Counted from the stretch's first letter, positions 16,829-25,632 are shown. The stretch is DNA of 64,000 bases from Streptomyces sp. GESEQ-4 (GCF_017948455.1 NZ_JAFFSU010000035.1:1-64000), one strand, 5' to 3'. The notes: generated by a model from the letters alone, not told the origin. A program made the numbers and translations.

Positions 16829-17734
16829 ATGGCTCTCTTCGGCCACAAACGACAGGCACCCCGCCTCGCCCCCGAACTCGACGACGTTGTGCTGGGCCGG
16901 GTACTGAAAGGCATCACCGCCGCCCGCGGCCCCGGACCGCAGGACCTCGCCATCGCCCAGGTGGAGCGGCTCCTGCGGGCCACCGGTGACGACTGGGACC
17001 GCCGCTGCCACCGTGTCGGCGTCCTCGCGCAGGCCGCACCCGCGCTGGCCCGGGGCTGGCGCGAACGCCGGCCCCGCGACCCGGATGCCCTGCTGCTGGC
17101 CACCTGGGCTGAACTGGCGACCGATCCGCGTGGAGCCATGGCGCTCTGCCGCGTCGCCGCCGATGCCCGCCCGGCCGATCCGACCCCGTGGGTGGGTGCG
17201 CTGGCGGCGCTGCGGCTTCTGAAGCGGCCGAGCTCCGAACTCTCGTTCGTCTGGCACGAAATACACGCGCGTGATCCATGGCACCGGGAGGCGCACCTGC
17301 AGATCCTGGGCTACCTCTCCCCGGAGGAGCAGGGCAGCCAGGCCGCGCTGCGGGACTTCCTCGACGACGCCATCGCGGTCATGCCGTGGGACGCGCCGAC
17401 GGCATGCCTGCCCCTGACCGCGGCTGTGCGCCAGCACCACCGCGAAAGGAGCAGCGGAGGAATCCAGGCGCTGGGCGTGAGCCAGTACTGGTCGCAGCCG
17501 CACACCGCACGGCTGCTGGACCAGGGCATGGCCCACTGGCCGCAACCTGGTCACCTGCGTCACGCGGCCGCCGTCGCGGACCTGGGAATGCTCGCCTACG
17601 CCCTGATCCGGGCGGGCCGCAGCGGCGGTGCCGGCCCGGTCTTCTCCGCGGTCGGCGGACTGGTGATGCCTTGGCCGTGGAGCTACGAGGGGGACCCGGT
17701 GGAGTGTTACACCGACTACTCCGGTCGCGTGTAG
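16829..17734 (+). CDS. Hypothetical protein, alpha-helical (TPR-like)
   Basis: 301 residues with no catalytic motif I recognise. It is rich in helices with tetratricopeptide-like spacing (residues 50-110: LARGWRERRPRDPDALLLAT, then AMALCRVAADARPADPTPW). A Trp/Pro-rich C-terminus ends at YTDYSGRV. It starts 7 bp after the PuuD-like gene and is therefore probably co-transcribed. Similar solo proteins in Streptomyces are annotated as hypothetical. A scaffold or chaperone role is only a guess. A GC-rich hairpin follows, facing the convergent folD operon. Confidence 0.7.
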   Translation: MALFGHKRQAPRLAPELDDVVLGRVLKGITAARGPGPQDLAIAQVERLLRATGDDWDRRCHRVGVLAQAAPALARGWRERRPRDPDALLLATWAELATDPRGAMALCRVAADARPADPTPWVGALAALRLLKRPSSELSFVWHEIHARDPWHREAHLQILGYLSPEEQGSQAALRDFLDDAIAVMPWDAPTACLPLTAAVRQHHRERSSGGIQALGVSQYWSQPHTARLLDQGMAHWPQPGHLRHAAAVADLGMLAYALIRAGRSGGAGPVFSAVGGLVMPWPWSYEGDPVECYTDYSGRV

Positions 17735-17768
17735 GCGTGCGTGAGGCTCTCCAGCCGCACGCAACGGC

Positions 17769-17800
17769 GTGGGGGCAGGGCCTTGCGGTCCAGCCCCCAC
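17769..17800. terminator. Bidirectional hairpin between convergent operons
   Basis: GTGGGGGC pairs with GCCCCCAC around a 16-base loop. It lies between the 301-residue gene (+) and folD (-) and could stop transcription from both sides. Confidence 0.5.
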
Positions 17801-17813
17801 CCCCTACGCGAGG

Positions 17814-18662
17814 TCAGCCGAGCTCCGCCGCCTCGACGATGTTGGTCAGCAGCATGGCACGGGTCATCGGTCCCACTCCGCCGACCGGCGGTGCGAGGGA
17901 GCCCGCGACCTGGTCGACGTCGGGGTGGACGTCGCCGAGGATGCCCTCGACGGTCCGGGTGATGCCCACGGACAGGACGGTGGCGCCCGGCTTGATCCAG
18001 TCGGGCTTGACCAGATGGGCCACGCCGGCCGCGGCCACCACCACGTCGGCGACGCGAGTGTGGGCCGCGGTGTCCTGGGTGGCCTCGTGGCACAGGGTCA
18101 CCGTGGCGTGCTCGGTGCTGCGGGTGAGCATCAGGCCGAGCGGGCGGCCCACGGTGATACCGCAGCCGATGACGCAGAACTGCTGTCCGGTGATGGGCAC
18201 GCGGTTGCGCCGCAGCAGGTCGATGATGCCGCGCGGGGTGCAGGGCAGCGGCCCCGGTATGCCCAGCACGAGTCGGCCCAGGTTGGCGGGGTGGAGTCCG
18301 TCGGCGTCCTTGGCCGGGTCGATGAGCTCCAGCACGGCGTGGGTGTCGATGTGGGCCGGCAGCGGCAGCTGGACGATGAAGCCGGTGCAGGCCGGATCGG
18401 CGTTGAGCTTGAGCACGGCGGCCTCGACCTCGGCGTGGGTCGCCGTGGCGGGCAGCTCCACCCGGATCGACGCGATGCCGACCTGGGCGCAGTCGCGGTG
18501 TTTGCCGCCGACGTAGGAGCGGCTGGCCGGGTCGTCGCCGACCAGGATGGTGCCCAGCCCGGGGGCGATGCCCCGGCTCTTCAGCGCCTTCACCCGCTCG
18601 GCGAGTTCACGTTTGGTCTCGGCTGCCGCGGCCTTCCCGTCGAGCAGCGTCGCGGTGGTCAT
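17814..18662 (-). CDS. folD: Bifunctional methylene-THF dehydrogenase/methenyl-THF cyclohydrolase
   Basis: 282 residues. The N-terminal catalytic domain has SRSYVGGKHRDC with Lys54, and GFIVQLPLPAHID. The NADP-binding half has VIGCGITVGRPLGLML and PGATVLSVGI. It converts 5,10-methylene-THF to 10-formyl-THF. It is the last gene of a three-gene unit (GcvT-like, PurU, FolD). This is probably an accessory copy, because Streptomyces also needs a housekeeping FolD. Its linkage to a THF-dependent methyl/aminomethyl transferase and PurU indicates dedicated handling of one-carbon units released by the island. Confidence 0.94.
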   Translation of the reverse strand: MTTATLLDGKAAAAETKRELAERVKALKSRGIAPGLGTILVGDDPASRSYVGGKHRDCAQVGIASIRVELPATATHAEVEAAVLKLNADPACTGFIVQLPLPAHIDTHAVLELIDPAKDADGLHPANLGRLVLGIPGPLPCTPRGIIDLLRRNRVPITGQQFCVIGCGITVGRPLGLMLTRSTEHATVTLCHEATQDTAAHTRVADVVVAAAGVAHLVKPDWIKPGATVLSVGITRTVEGILGDVHPDVDQVAGSLAPPVGGVGPMTRAMLLTNIVEAAELG

Positions 18663-18688
18663 GTCACACAAGCCTCTCGGTGCGGCTG

Positions 18689-19534
18689 TCAGGAGAAGAC
18701 GACGGTGCGGGAGCCGGTGAGGACGACGCGGTCCTCCGCGTGCAGCCGGACCGCGCGGGCCAGCACGATCCGCTCGACGTCCCGGCCGATCGCGACCAGT
18801 TCGGGCGCGGTGTGGCGGTGCCCGACGCGGACGACGTCCTGCTCGATGATCGGGCCCTCGTCCAGGTCGGCGGTGACGAGGTGGGCGGTGGCGCCGATGA
18901 GTTTGACGCCCCGCTCGTGGGCCTGGTGGTAGGGCTTGGCGCCCTTGAAGCCCGGCAGGAACGAGTGATGGATGTTGATGATCCGGCCGGACAGCTTGCC
19001 GCACAGGTCGTCGGAGAGGACCTGCATGTAACGGGCGAGCACCACGAAGTCGACCCGGTGCTCGGCCACCAGCCGCAGCAGCTCGGCCTCCGCCTCCGGC
19101 TTGGTGTCGCGGGTGACGGGGACGTGGACGAAGGGGATGCCGTACCGCTTCGCGACCGGCGCCAGGTCGGGGTGGTTGGAGACGATCAGCGGGATGTCGA
19201 CGGGCAGTTCACCCAAACCCCAGCGGTAGAGCAGGTCGACCAGGCAGTGGTCGAACTTCGACACCATCAGCAGCACCCGGCGGCGCTGCTCCTCGGGCCG
19301 GACGGTCAGAACCGGGTCGAAACGGGCCAGCCGCAGGGTGAGTTCGTCCCGCAGGCTCTCGGTGTCGGCGCCGGGTGTCTCCAGGCTCACACGGATGGTG
19401 AAGATGCCGGTGCCGGGATCGGAGAACTGGGCGCTCTCCAGGATGTTGCCCTTGGCCTCCGCGACGCCCGCGGCGAGTGCGTGGACGATGCCCGGCTGGT
19501 CGGGGCAGCGGAGCGTGAGAATGTAGCGTTGCAC
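18689..19534 (-). CDS. purU: Formyltetrahydrofolate deformylase
   Basis: 281 residues: an N-terminal ACT domain (RYILTLRCPDQPGIVHALA, residues 3-21) and a formyltransferase-like domain with Asn187-x-His189 in INIHHSFLPGFKGAKPY and Asp225 in DLDEGPII. It hydrolyses 10-formyl-THF to formate and THF. The GTG start is 18 bp after the GcvT-like gene stop, and the folD start follows 26 bp after the purU stop. In C1-releasing catabolism PurU regenerates free THF, for example in sarcosine or methoxy-aromatic breakdown. This fits the neighbouring FolD and GcvT-like genes. Confidence 0.94.
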   Translation of the reverse strand: MQRYILTLRCPDQPGIVHALAAGVAEAKGNILESAQFSDPGTGIFTIRVSLETPGADTESLRDELTLRLARFDPVLTVRPEEQRRRVLLMVSKFDHCLVDLLYRWGLGELPVDIPLIVSNHPDLAPVAKRYGIPFVHVPVTRDTKPEAEAELLRLVAEHRVDFVVLARYMQVLSDDLCGKLSGRIINIHHSFLPGFKGAKPYHQAHERGVKLIGATAHLVTADLDEGPIIEQDVVRVGHRHTAPELVAIGRDVERIVLARAVRLHAEDRVVLTGSRTVVFS

Positions 19535-19552
19535 GTCGGGATCTCCGTCGGG

Positions 19553-20674
19553 TCAGGCCCGCACGCGGGCGCGCTCGGGGTCGTACACGGGTGTGGGCCG
19601 GACCGTGGCGTCGGCCTTCGAGCCGTCGGCGGCGACGGCGGTCAGCGCGGTGCCGGACTTCACGGCGTCGCGGTGCACCCGGGCCAGACCGAGGGTGGCG
19701 CCGTCGAGGACGGGGGAGGGCACCGCCATCGTCACGTAGCCGATGTCACGGCCGTCCAGTTCCAGCCGGGCGCCCTCGGCGGTATCCGGCGCGGCATCCA
19801 CGACGACGCTGACGACGCGGCCGGTCACGCTGTCCTTCTTGGCCAGCAGCGCGTCCCTCCCCTGGAAGGGGCCCTTGTCGAAGTCCAGCGCCCAGCCCAT
19901 CCGGCACTCGAACGGGGTGACCGTGTGGTCGTACTCCAGCTCCCCCATGATCATCCCGGCCTCGGTGCGGCAGGTCAGCAGGGCGATCGCGCCGAAGGCC
20001 CTGATCCCCAGGTCCCCACCGGCCTCGAAGACCGCGTCCCACAGCGCCAGCGCCTGCTCCCGCGGGACCTGGATCTCGTAGCCGAGCTCGGCGGTGAAAC
20101 CGAGCCGGCTCACCTGTGCGGGGATGCCCGCGACGAGGGCGTCGCGCAGGAAGGTGTAGTAGGGGAAGGCGGCGCCTGACACGTCGACGTGCGTGAGGCG
20201 CTGGAGGACGTCGCGGCTGCGCGGGCCCTGCAGGGTCAGGACGGCGGACTCGTCGCGGCGTTCGGCGACCGTGGTCCCGGCGGGTGCGTGAGCGGCCAGC
20301 GACTGCAGGGTGGCGGGGTTGCCGCCGGTGACGACGACGTGGTCGGGCGCGAGGACGGCCACGGTCACGTCGTCCAGCATCATCCCGTCGGCGTCGACCA
20401 CGACCCCGTAGGCGATGCGTCCGGCGCCCAGCCCCTTGACGCCGCGCGAGAAGACGGCGTCGACGGTGGCGACGGCATTCTCACCTTCGACATGCCACTT
20501 GTAGAGCATCGAGTACTCGGAGGCCCCGACGGCGGTGCGGATGGCCTCGTACTCCTCGGCCGGATCACCGATGGCCAGCGGTACGGCGTTGCCGTAGACG
20601 TCGATCCACTCCTCGACCCGGTCCGCGTAGCGGGGAGCGAACGGCGTGGTGCTCAATCCTTCGGGGATGGCCAT
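19553..20674 (-). CDS. GcvT-like tetrahydrofolate-dependent aminomethyltransferase / demethylase
   Basis: 373 residues of the GcvT/YgfZ/DmdA/LigM superfamily. Motifs include SEYSMLYKWHVEG, LQGPRSRDVLQRLTHVD, GFTAELGYEIQVP and a C-terminal domain with GYVTMAVPSPVLDGATLGLA. The protein transfers a methyl or methylene group from an amine, ether or sulfonium donor to THF. Genes for PurU and FolD immediately follow. LigM-type O-demethylases, dimethylglycine/sarcosine demethylating domains and DmdA all belong here, and the donor cannot be told from sequence. It is first in a minus-strand operon whose promoter carries operator site 3, shared with the divergent TetR gene. Confidence 0.88.
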   Translation of the reverse strand: MAIPEGLSTTPFAPRYADRVEEWIDVYGNAVPLAIGDPAEEYEAIRTAVGASEYSMLYKWHVEGENAVATVDAVFSRGVKGLGAGRIAYGVVVDADGMMLDDVTVAVLAPDHVVVTGGNPATLQSLAAHAPAGTTVAERRDESAVLTLQGPRSRDVLQRLTHVDVSGAAFPYYTFLRDALVAGIPAQVSRLGFTAELGYEIQVPREQALALWDAVFEAGGDLGIRAFGAIALLTCRTEAGMIMGELEYDHTVTPFECRMGWALDFDKGPFQGRDALLAKKDSVTGRVVSVVVDAAPDTAEGARLELDGRDIGYVTMAVPSPVLDGATLGLARVHRDAVKSGTALTAVAADGSKADATVRPTPVYDPERARVRA

Positions 20675-20716
20675 GGGGACTCCAGTGGATAGAGGGCGTG
20701 CGCTGCAGCGAGAATC

Positions 20717-20746
20717 TATCCACCTGGATAACTTGTCAATAGGATA
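20717..20746. promoter_or_regulatory. Island operator site 3 and divergent promoter region
   Basis: TATCCACCTGGATA (20717-20730) is a perfect-arm TATCC-N4-GGATA palindrome. A separate GGATA half-site follows at 20742-20746, and another lies at 20687-20691. On the minus strand a consensus TTGACA (20739-20734) precedes the palindrome, which fills the spacer before a GATTCT/TAGATT -10. This promoter drives the GcvT-like/purU/folD operon. The diverging TetR gene at 20785 is probably autoregulated from the same site. Confidence 0.72.
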
Positions 20747-20784
20747 GATTGAGTTTCGGGGACGGCAGACAGAAGGAGGGGCGA

Positions 20785-21468
20785 GTGAACGCCGCAGCAG
20801 AGACAGACGGCGAGACCGGCCAGGACACCCGGCCCGGTTACGGCGAAGGGCGGGAGGCGCTCCTGGAAGCGGCCGTCAGGGTGGTGGCCCGGGGCGGCCT
20901 GCGGAAGCTGACCTACCGTGCCGTCGCCGCCGAAGCCGGCGTCACGCACGGGCTGGTCGCCCACCACTTCGGTTCGCGCGACGCCCTCCTCGAAGAGGCG
21001 CTGCGGTGGTGCGTCACACGCAGCATCGAGACGTCCTCGCTGGTGCCCGCCAGCGGAAGACTGGAGGACTTCGCCGCGACCCTGGCCGACTTCATCGCGG
21101 CCGACCCCGACGTCCAGGCGTTCCAGTACGAACTGAAGCTCGAAGCGAGCAGGCGGCCGGAGCTGCGGCACCACGTAGACGTGCTCTACGACGCATACCG
21201 CGACGCCGTCCGCGAGGCACTGGCCTGCTTCGACGTGTCGCAGGACATGGCGGAGATCGTCTTCGCGGCCCTGGACGGCCTGGTATTCCACCAGGTCACG
21301 TCCGGCGCACCAGGCCGCACCGAGGAGAGTGTCGACGCCCTGCGCCGACTTCTCGCGGCCTATCGCGCGCAGGCGTCACCGGGGGCGTCCGACGGTACAT
21401 TGAATGAGCCGAAGCTCTCCTGCACCAACCTCAGGAGCGGCGATGACGAGCATTTTCACAGGGCATGA
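20785..21468 (+). CDS. TetR-family regulator of the catabolic island (paralog 2)
   Basis: About 227 residues from the GTG at 20785, which has AAGGAGG upstream. The HTH region (LRKLTYRAVAAEAGVTHG, then HHFGSRDALLEEAL) is nearly identical to the TetR protein at 9475; the ligand domains also align. The final 25 or so residues (GTLNEPKLSCTNLRSGDDE) look atypical and run into the start of the phosphatase gene (26-bp overlap), so the natural end may have been altered. It is divergent from the C1 operon, with operator site 3 between them. It probably senses a related ligand at the methyl-removal end of the route. Confidence 0.87.
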   Translation: MNAAAETDGETGQDTRPGYGEGREALLEAAVRVVARGGLRKLTYRAVAAEAGVTHGLVAHHFGSRDALLEEALRWCVTRSIETSSLVPASGRLEDFAATLADFIAADPDVQAFQYELKLEASRRPELRHHVDVLYDAYRDAVREALACFDVSQDMAEIVFAALDGLVFHQVTSGAPGRTEESVDALRRLLAAYRAQASPGASDGTLNEPKLSCTNLRSGDDEHFHRA

Positions 21469-23872
21469 CCAGGGAGTCCGGCCGCACGGCACGCCTTCCT
21501 CGGGCATGCCGACGCCCGGCGGCGCGACCGCAGTGCTGGACCGGCACCTGCGGTTCACCGGGTGGAGCAGGGAAGCCGAGGAGCTGTTCGGTCTGGCGTC
21601 CGAGGAGGTCCTCGGCCGGTCCGCCGACGCGGTCCTGGCCGATACCGAAACGGGAGCCGGCATCTCCTCAGCCGCTGGTGACGGTGGTACGGCATGGTCG
21701 CTCGGCCCCCGGCCGGTCCGCCGCGGTGACGGCCGCCCGGTGCCCGTGTCCTTGTCTCTCACCCCGCTCGCCCTCGGGGTGGGCGCGACCGGGTGGCTGC
21801 TGGTGGCAGTGGATTCCGAGCTGGCGCACTGGGAGGCCCTCGGCCGGGCCATGCTTGACGGACTCGACCGGGAATCGCCCGTCCAGCTCGTGATCTACGA
21901 CACGGACGCCCGGGTGCGCTGGATCAACGCCGCAATCGAGAAGCAGTTCGGAATCTCGCTCAAGGAGGTAGCCGGAAGGTTCCTGAAGGACATTCTGCCG
22001 CAGGGCGAGGTGCTGGAGGAGGCTGACCGGCCGGTCACAAGTGTCGAGGAAATCGTCCAGCGCGTGGCCCGCACCGGCTCACCCGTGGTCGACGTGCGGT
22101 ACCGGAGCGCCACTTTCCTGGCCCCCCATCATGAACGCGTCTGGTCGTGCTCCTACTTCCGGCTTCAGGACGAGGAAGGCCGGCCGATCGGAGTCTGTGA
22201 GGCCGGCCTCGACATCACCGACCGCTATGTGGCACGGCAGCGTCTCGCTCTGCTCAGCCGGGCGAGCGGCAGTATCGGAAGAACCCTGGACATCCGGCAT
22301 ACGGCCGGCGAACTGGCGGAACTCGTGGTCCCCGAATTCGCCGAGGCCGTCATCGTGGACATCTTCGAACCCGTCCTGGGCGGGGAGGAACCACAACACT
22401 TCGGCACCCACCCCACCCTCTGCCGGGTAGCTCACCGCACCGATCACACCGCGGCCAAGGACACCGCGTACGACGAACTGGACACCGTCAGCCTGCGGTG
22501 CCTGGCCGAGAACGCGCCGGCTACCGACGCGGCCACCCACGTGCTCGCCCTTCCCCTCAAGGCCCGCGGCACCACCCTGGGCGTGGCGGCCTTCGCGCGC
22601 CCCCAACACGCCGACCCCTTCGAGCATGAGGAGATCCAGCTCGCCGAAGAACTTGTCTCCCGCACCGCGGTCTGCCTGGACAACGCCCGCCGCTACACCC
22701 GAGAACATGCGACCGCACTCATGCTCCAGCGTGATCTTCTCCCTCGCGCCCTGCCCGAACAACCGGGCGTGGAAGTCGCCCACCGCTATCTGCCCGCGGC
22801 CGGACACGCCGGCGTCGGCGGGGACTGGTACGACGTCATCCCCCTCTCCGGGGCACGCGTCGGGCTGGTGGTGGGGGATGTCGCCGGACACGGCATGGGC
22901 GCGGCCGCCACCATGGGCCGGGTGCGCACCACCGTCGCGGCGCTGGCGGCGCTCGACCTCGCGCCGGACGAACTGCTCGCCCGTCTCGACGACCTCGTGG
23001 CGCGGACCGGTATTCCGACTTCCGGTGCCGCCGAGGCCGAGACCGAGGACCAGGCACTGGGCGTCACCTGCCTGTACGCGATCTACGATCCGGTCTCCCG
23101 GCACTGCGTCATGGCCCGGGCGGGCCATCTGCCGCCCGTACTTGTCACCCCCGACGGGCACACCGAGCTTGTGGACCTTCCCGCCGGACCGCCCCTCGGC
23201 CTGGGCGGCCTGCCGTTCGAATGCGCCGACATCGAGCTGCAGGAAGGCGCCATGCTCGCTCTGTACACCGACGGACTCGTGGAAAACCGTCAGACAGACA
23301 TCGACGCAGGGATCCGATCTCTCTGCACCGCACTCTCCGGGCCCGGGAACGGCCAACTGGACAGGATCTGCGACAGGGTCATCACCAGGCTCCTGCCCCA
23401 AGCCCCCGAGGACGATGCCGCACTGCTGCTGCTCCGCGTCCACGCCCTGGCCGAGAGTCTGGTGGCGACGTGGGACATGGCCTGCGACGCCGCAGAAGTG
23501 GCAAGAGCCCGGTCGCTGGCCCTCGACCAGCTGGCCGCGTGGGGAGTCGACGAAGCCGCGTCGTTCGTCGTCGAGCTCGTCGTCAGCGAGCTGGTCACCA
23601 ACGCGATCCGCTATGGCAACGCTCCGGTGTGTCTGCGGCTGATCCAGGAGCGCGGCCTCATCGTCGAGGTCTCCGACGGCGGCCACACCTCGCCCCACCT
23701 TCGGCGGGCGGCGATGGAAGACGAGGGCGGCCGAGGTCTGTTCCTGGTTGCGCAACTGACACAACGCTGGGGAACCCGGTACACGTCAACAGGCAAGACC
23801 ATCTGGACCGAGGTGCCGCTGTCGCCGGCCGAACTGCCGGGAACCTTCCCAGGCGAGCGATTCGAGCTGTGA
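21443..23872 (+). CDS. PAS/GAF/PP2C (SpoIIE) phosphatase with C-terminal HATPase domain
   Basis: 809 residues; AGGAG at 21433 precedes the ATG. Order: PAS-like domain (residues 30-125), second PAS (VQLVIYDTDARVRWINAAIEKQF, about 152-270), GAF (about 280-430), SpoIIE/PP2C domain with GGDWYDVIPL and VGDVAGHGMGAAATMG (about 445-670), and an RsbW-like HATPase_c domain with ELVVSELVTNAIRYG and GGRGLFLVAQL (about 690-800). Such proteins combine a sensor, an anti-anti-sigma phosphatase and an anti-sigma-like kinase. It acts in the cytoplasm in stress or sigma-factor control. No cognate anti-sigma or anti-anti-sigma gene is adjacent. It does not look connected to the catabolic island. Confidence 0.92.
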   Translation: MTSIFTGHDQGVRPHGTPSSGMPTPGGATAVLDRHLRFTGWSREAEELFGLASEEVLGRSADAVLADTETGAGISSAAGDGGTAWSLGPRPVRRGDGRPVPVSLSLTPLALGVGATGWLLVAVDSELAHWEALGRAMLDGLDRESPVQLVIYDTDARVRWINAAIEKQFGISLKEVAGRFLKDILPQGEVLEEADRPVTSVEEIVQRVARTGSPVVDVRYRSATFLAPHHERVWSCSYFRLQDEEGRPIGVCEAGLDITDRYVARQRLALLSRASGSIGRTLDIRHTAGELAELVVPEFAEAVIVDIFEPVLGGEEPQHFGTHPTLCRVAHRTDHTAAKDTAYDELDTVSLRCLAENAPATDAATHVLALPLKARGTTLGVAAFARPQHADPFEHEEIQLAEELVSRTAVCLDNARRYTREHATALMLQRDLLPRALPEQPGVEVAHRYLPAAGHAGVGGDWYDVIPLSGARVGLVVGDVAGHGMGAAATMGRVRTTVAALAALDLAPDELLARLDDLVARTGIPTSGAAEAETEDQALGVTCLYAIYDPVSRHCVMARAGHLPPVLVTPDGHTELVDLPAGPPLGLGGLPFECADIELQEGAMLALYTDGLVENRQTDIDAGIRSLCTALSGPGNGQLDRICDRVITRLLPQAPEDDAALLLLRVHALAESLVATWDMACDAAEVARARSLALDQLAAWGVDEAASFVVELVVSELVTNAIRYGNAPVCLRLIQERGLIVEVSDGGHTSPHLRRAAMEDEGGRGLFLVAQLTQRWGTRYTSTGKTIWTEVPLSPAELPGTFPGERFEL

Positions 23873-23877
23873 CGAGG

Positions 23878-23897
23878 GCGACTGGCCGGTCGCTTTT
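23878..23897 (+). terminator. Short hairpin plus T-run after the phosphatase gene
   Basis: GCGAC-TGGCCG-GTCGC followed by TTTT just after the stop. The stem is short, so efficiency is uncertain. Confidence 0.4.
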
Positions 23898-23949
23898 CCG
23901 TCGGCACATCCCCCGATGGAAGCGAGCGGTCGTCCGGGACTGTGTGGGC

Positions 23950-24522
23950 TCACGCCTTGCGGCGGCGACCGCTACGACGTGGCGCGGGGGCCGCACCGCC
24001 CAGGAGAGCCTGGCGGCGTGTCTCACCGTTCTCCTCCACCTGCAGCACCACCTGACGCAGCCCGGCAGCGACGATGCCGCACTGCTCATCGCTGAGCTGC
24101 CCCGTGACGAAGGCTTCCTCCTCGTTGAACGCCGGAAAGACGCGCCGCATCAGCTCCTCACCTTGATCAGTCAGGCTGAGCAGCACCAGCCTGCCGTCGG
24201 TGGGGTGATCGGCTCTCTGTACAAGCCCACGCCTTTCCAGCGTCCGGGCAACCCCCGTGAGCGTGCCCTTGGAGATGCCGGCCTCTTCTGCCACGTGCCG
24301 CGTTTCCGGCTCACCCCAGACCCAGATGACCCAGAGAACCACGAAGGCGGTCCAGGTCAGGTCGACGCCGCGCAACACGGAATTCTCAAGGTGCTGCCGC
24401 ACTGCCGAGGCGGCGCGATAGATGTTGGCGACGACGGCCATCTGGTCATGCCGTAGGGAGATACCGCCAAGCTTGGCCTCTGCCAGTTTCTCGGCTTCGG
24501 TGATGGAACGATGGCCGGGCAC
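23950..24522 (-). CDS. MarR-family transcriptional regulator
   Basis: 190 residues from a GTG at 24522 that has AAGGAG eight bases upstream; longer in-frame starts lack a ribosome site. The winged-helix motif is visible as ETRHVAEEAGISKGTLTGVARTLERRGLV followed by ADHPTDGRLVLLSLTDQGEEL, the MarR wing signature. Helices flank it (DQMAVVANIYRAASAVRQHLE) for dimerisation. The C-terminus is basic (RRSGRRRKA). It is convergent with the phosphatase gene. No target gene is obvious; the first intact gene beyond it on the same strand is the MFS transporter. Confidence 0.9.
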   Translation of the reverse strand: MPGHRSITEAEKLAEAKLGGISLRHDQMAVVANIYRAASAVRQHLENSVLRGVDLTWTAFVVLWVIWVWGEPETRHVAEEAGISKGTLTGVARTLERRGLVQRADHPTDGRLVLLSLTDQGEELMRRVFPAFNEEEAFVTGQLSDEQCGIVAAGLRQVVLQVEENGETRRQALLGGAAPAPRRSGRRRKA

Positions 24523-24751
24523 GGGCACACTCCTTCGGGCCGCCTGTGAAGGCATGGGGCAACGCAATCGTTCGCGTCCAAATTGTATGGTGCCTGCCTC
24601 GTTGCCCTCGGCCGTATTCGCTCGGTTCGCGTGGCGCCATCAATCGCGCATCAGCAGGTCCAGAGCGGGCGGTGCGGTCTTGTCCGCGATCGTGGTGCAC
24701 TCCTTACGTCGAAGGAGGCGTCGGGAGTGCTTACCCATGCGCTCGATGGTC

Positions 24752-25462
24752 TCAGGCCGCGATGGTGGTCGGACGGGCGGTGGCGAGATCCCGAGCCCTG
24801 GTACGTACGTCCTGCACCGCGGCGGTCTCGTACGGCCGGGCCGCCTCCAGCAGCATGTTGAGGCGGGAGGCCACGAGGGTGGAGTCGACGCGGGCCGCGT
24901 CGTCGAGATGGCCGCTCGCCACTCGGCGGCCGTGGTGGAGTCCGGCGAGGTCGCGGGCGGAGACCGCGCGGGCGCCGGCATGCTCGGCCGCGTCGAAGTA
25001 GCTCACCCACTCGGGGACGTCGTCGCCGAGTCCGTCCGCCAGGAGGCCGTCGGCGTCGCCGAGGTACCGGTCGGCCTCCCGCTCGTCGCCGAGGGCCGCG
25101 TGCACCCGGCCGGTCTGCGAGGCGACCAGCGCTCTCGTCGCGGGCAGGGTGGCCTTCTTCGCGGCGACGCCGAGGAGACCGAGGGCGTCCTGCGGGTGCC
25201 CGAGGTAGATCATCTGGTGCGACATGCGGGTGACGATCTCCACCCCGCGGTCGCGCCGCCCCGCTTCCCCGGCCGCGTACGTGCCGTAACTCCAGAAGCG
25301 TTGGGCGATGGCGTACCGGCCGCAGTCGTGGCTGACCCACCCCGCGAGCGCCGCCAGGTCGGCGGTCGCCGCGAACACCCGGCCGCGCAGGGACGGCGGG
25401 ACACCGTCCTGGATGCGGCGGGCGACCTCGGCGAGCGAGATACGGTCTATGACTGCGCCGTA
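24752..25462 (-). pseudogene. C-terminal fragment of an XRE-type regulator with TPR-like domain
   Basis: The frame reads ISLAEVARRIQDGVPPSLRG, then FAATADLAALAGWVSHDCG and further helical repeats (RFWSYGTYAAGEAG, LGLLGVAAKKA). This is the C-terminal sensory region common in Streptomyces helix-turn-helix proteins with TPR-like tails. The DNA-binding N-terminus is missing: the frame meets a stop at about 25463 with only an internal GTG at 25378 as a possible start. Ends at TIAA. Probably a decayed gene in a rearranged zone. Confidence 0.65.
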
Positions 25463-25632
25463 CCGTCACCGACGCCCTGCTCGACGAATCCGCCGTCCCG
25501 GTCGGCGCCGACGGTCTGGGCTGAACCGGCGGGCGGCGGGTCGTACGGCCCGTAGGGCGGGGCCGACGCGTTGCGCTGCGCAGCAGGCACGGCCTTCCGT
25601 TTGTGGTGATCAGCGAACTCGACACTCCATGA

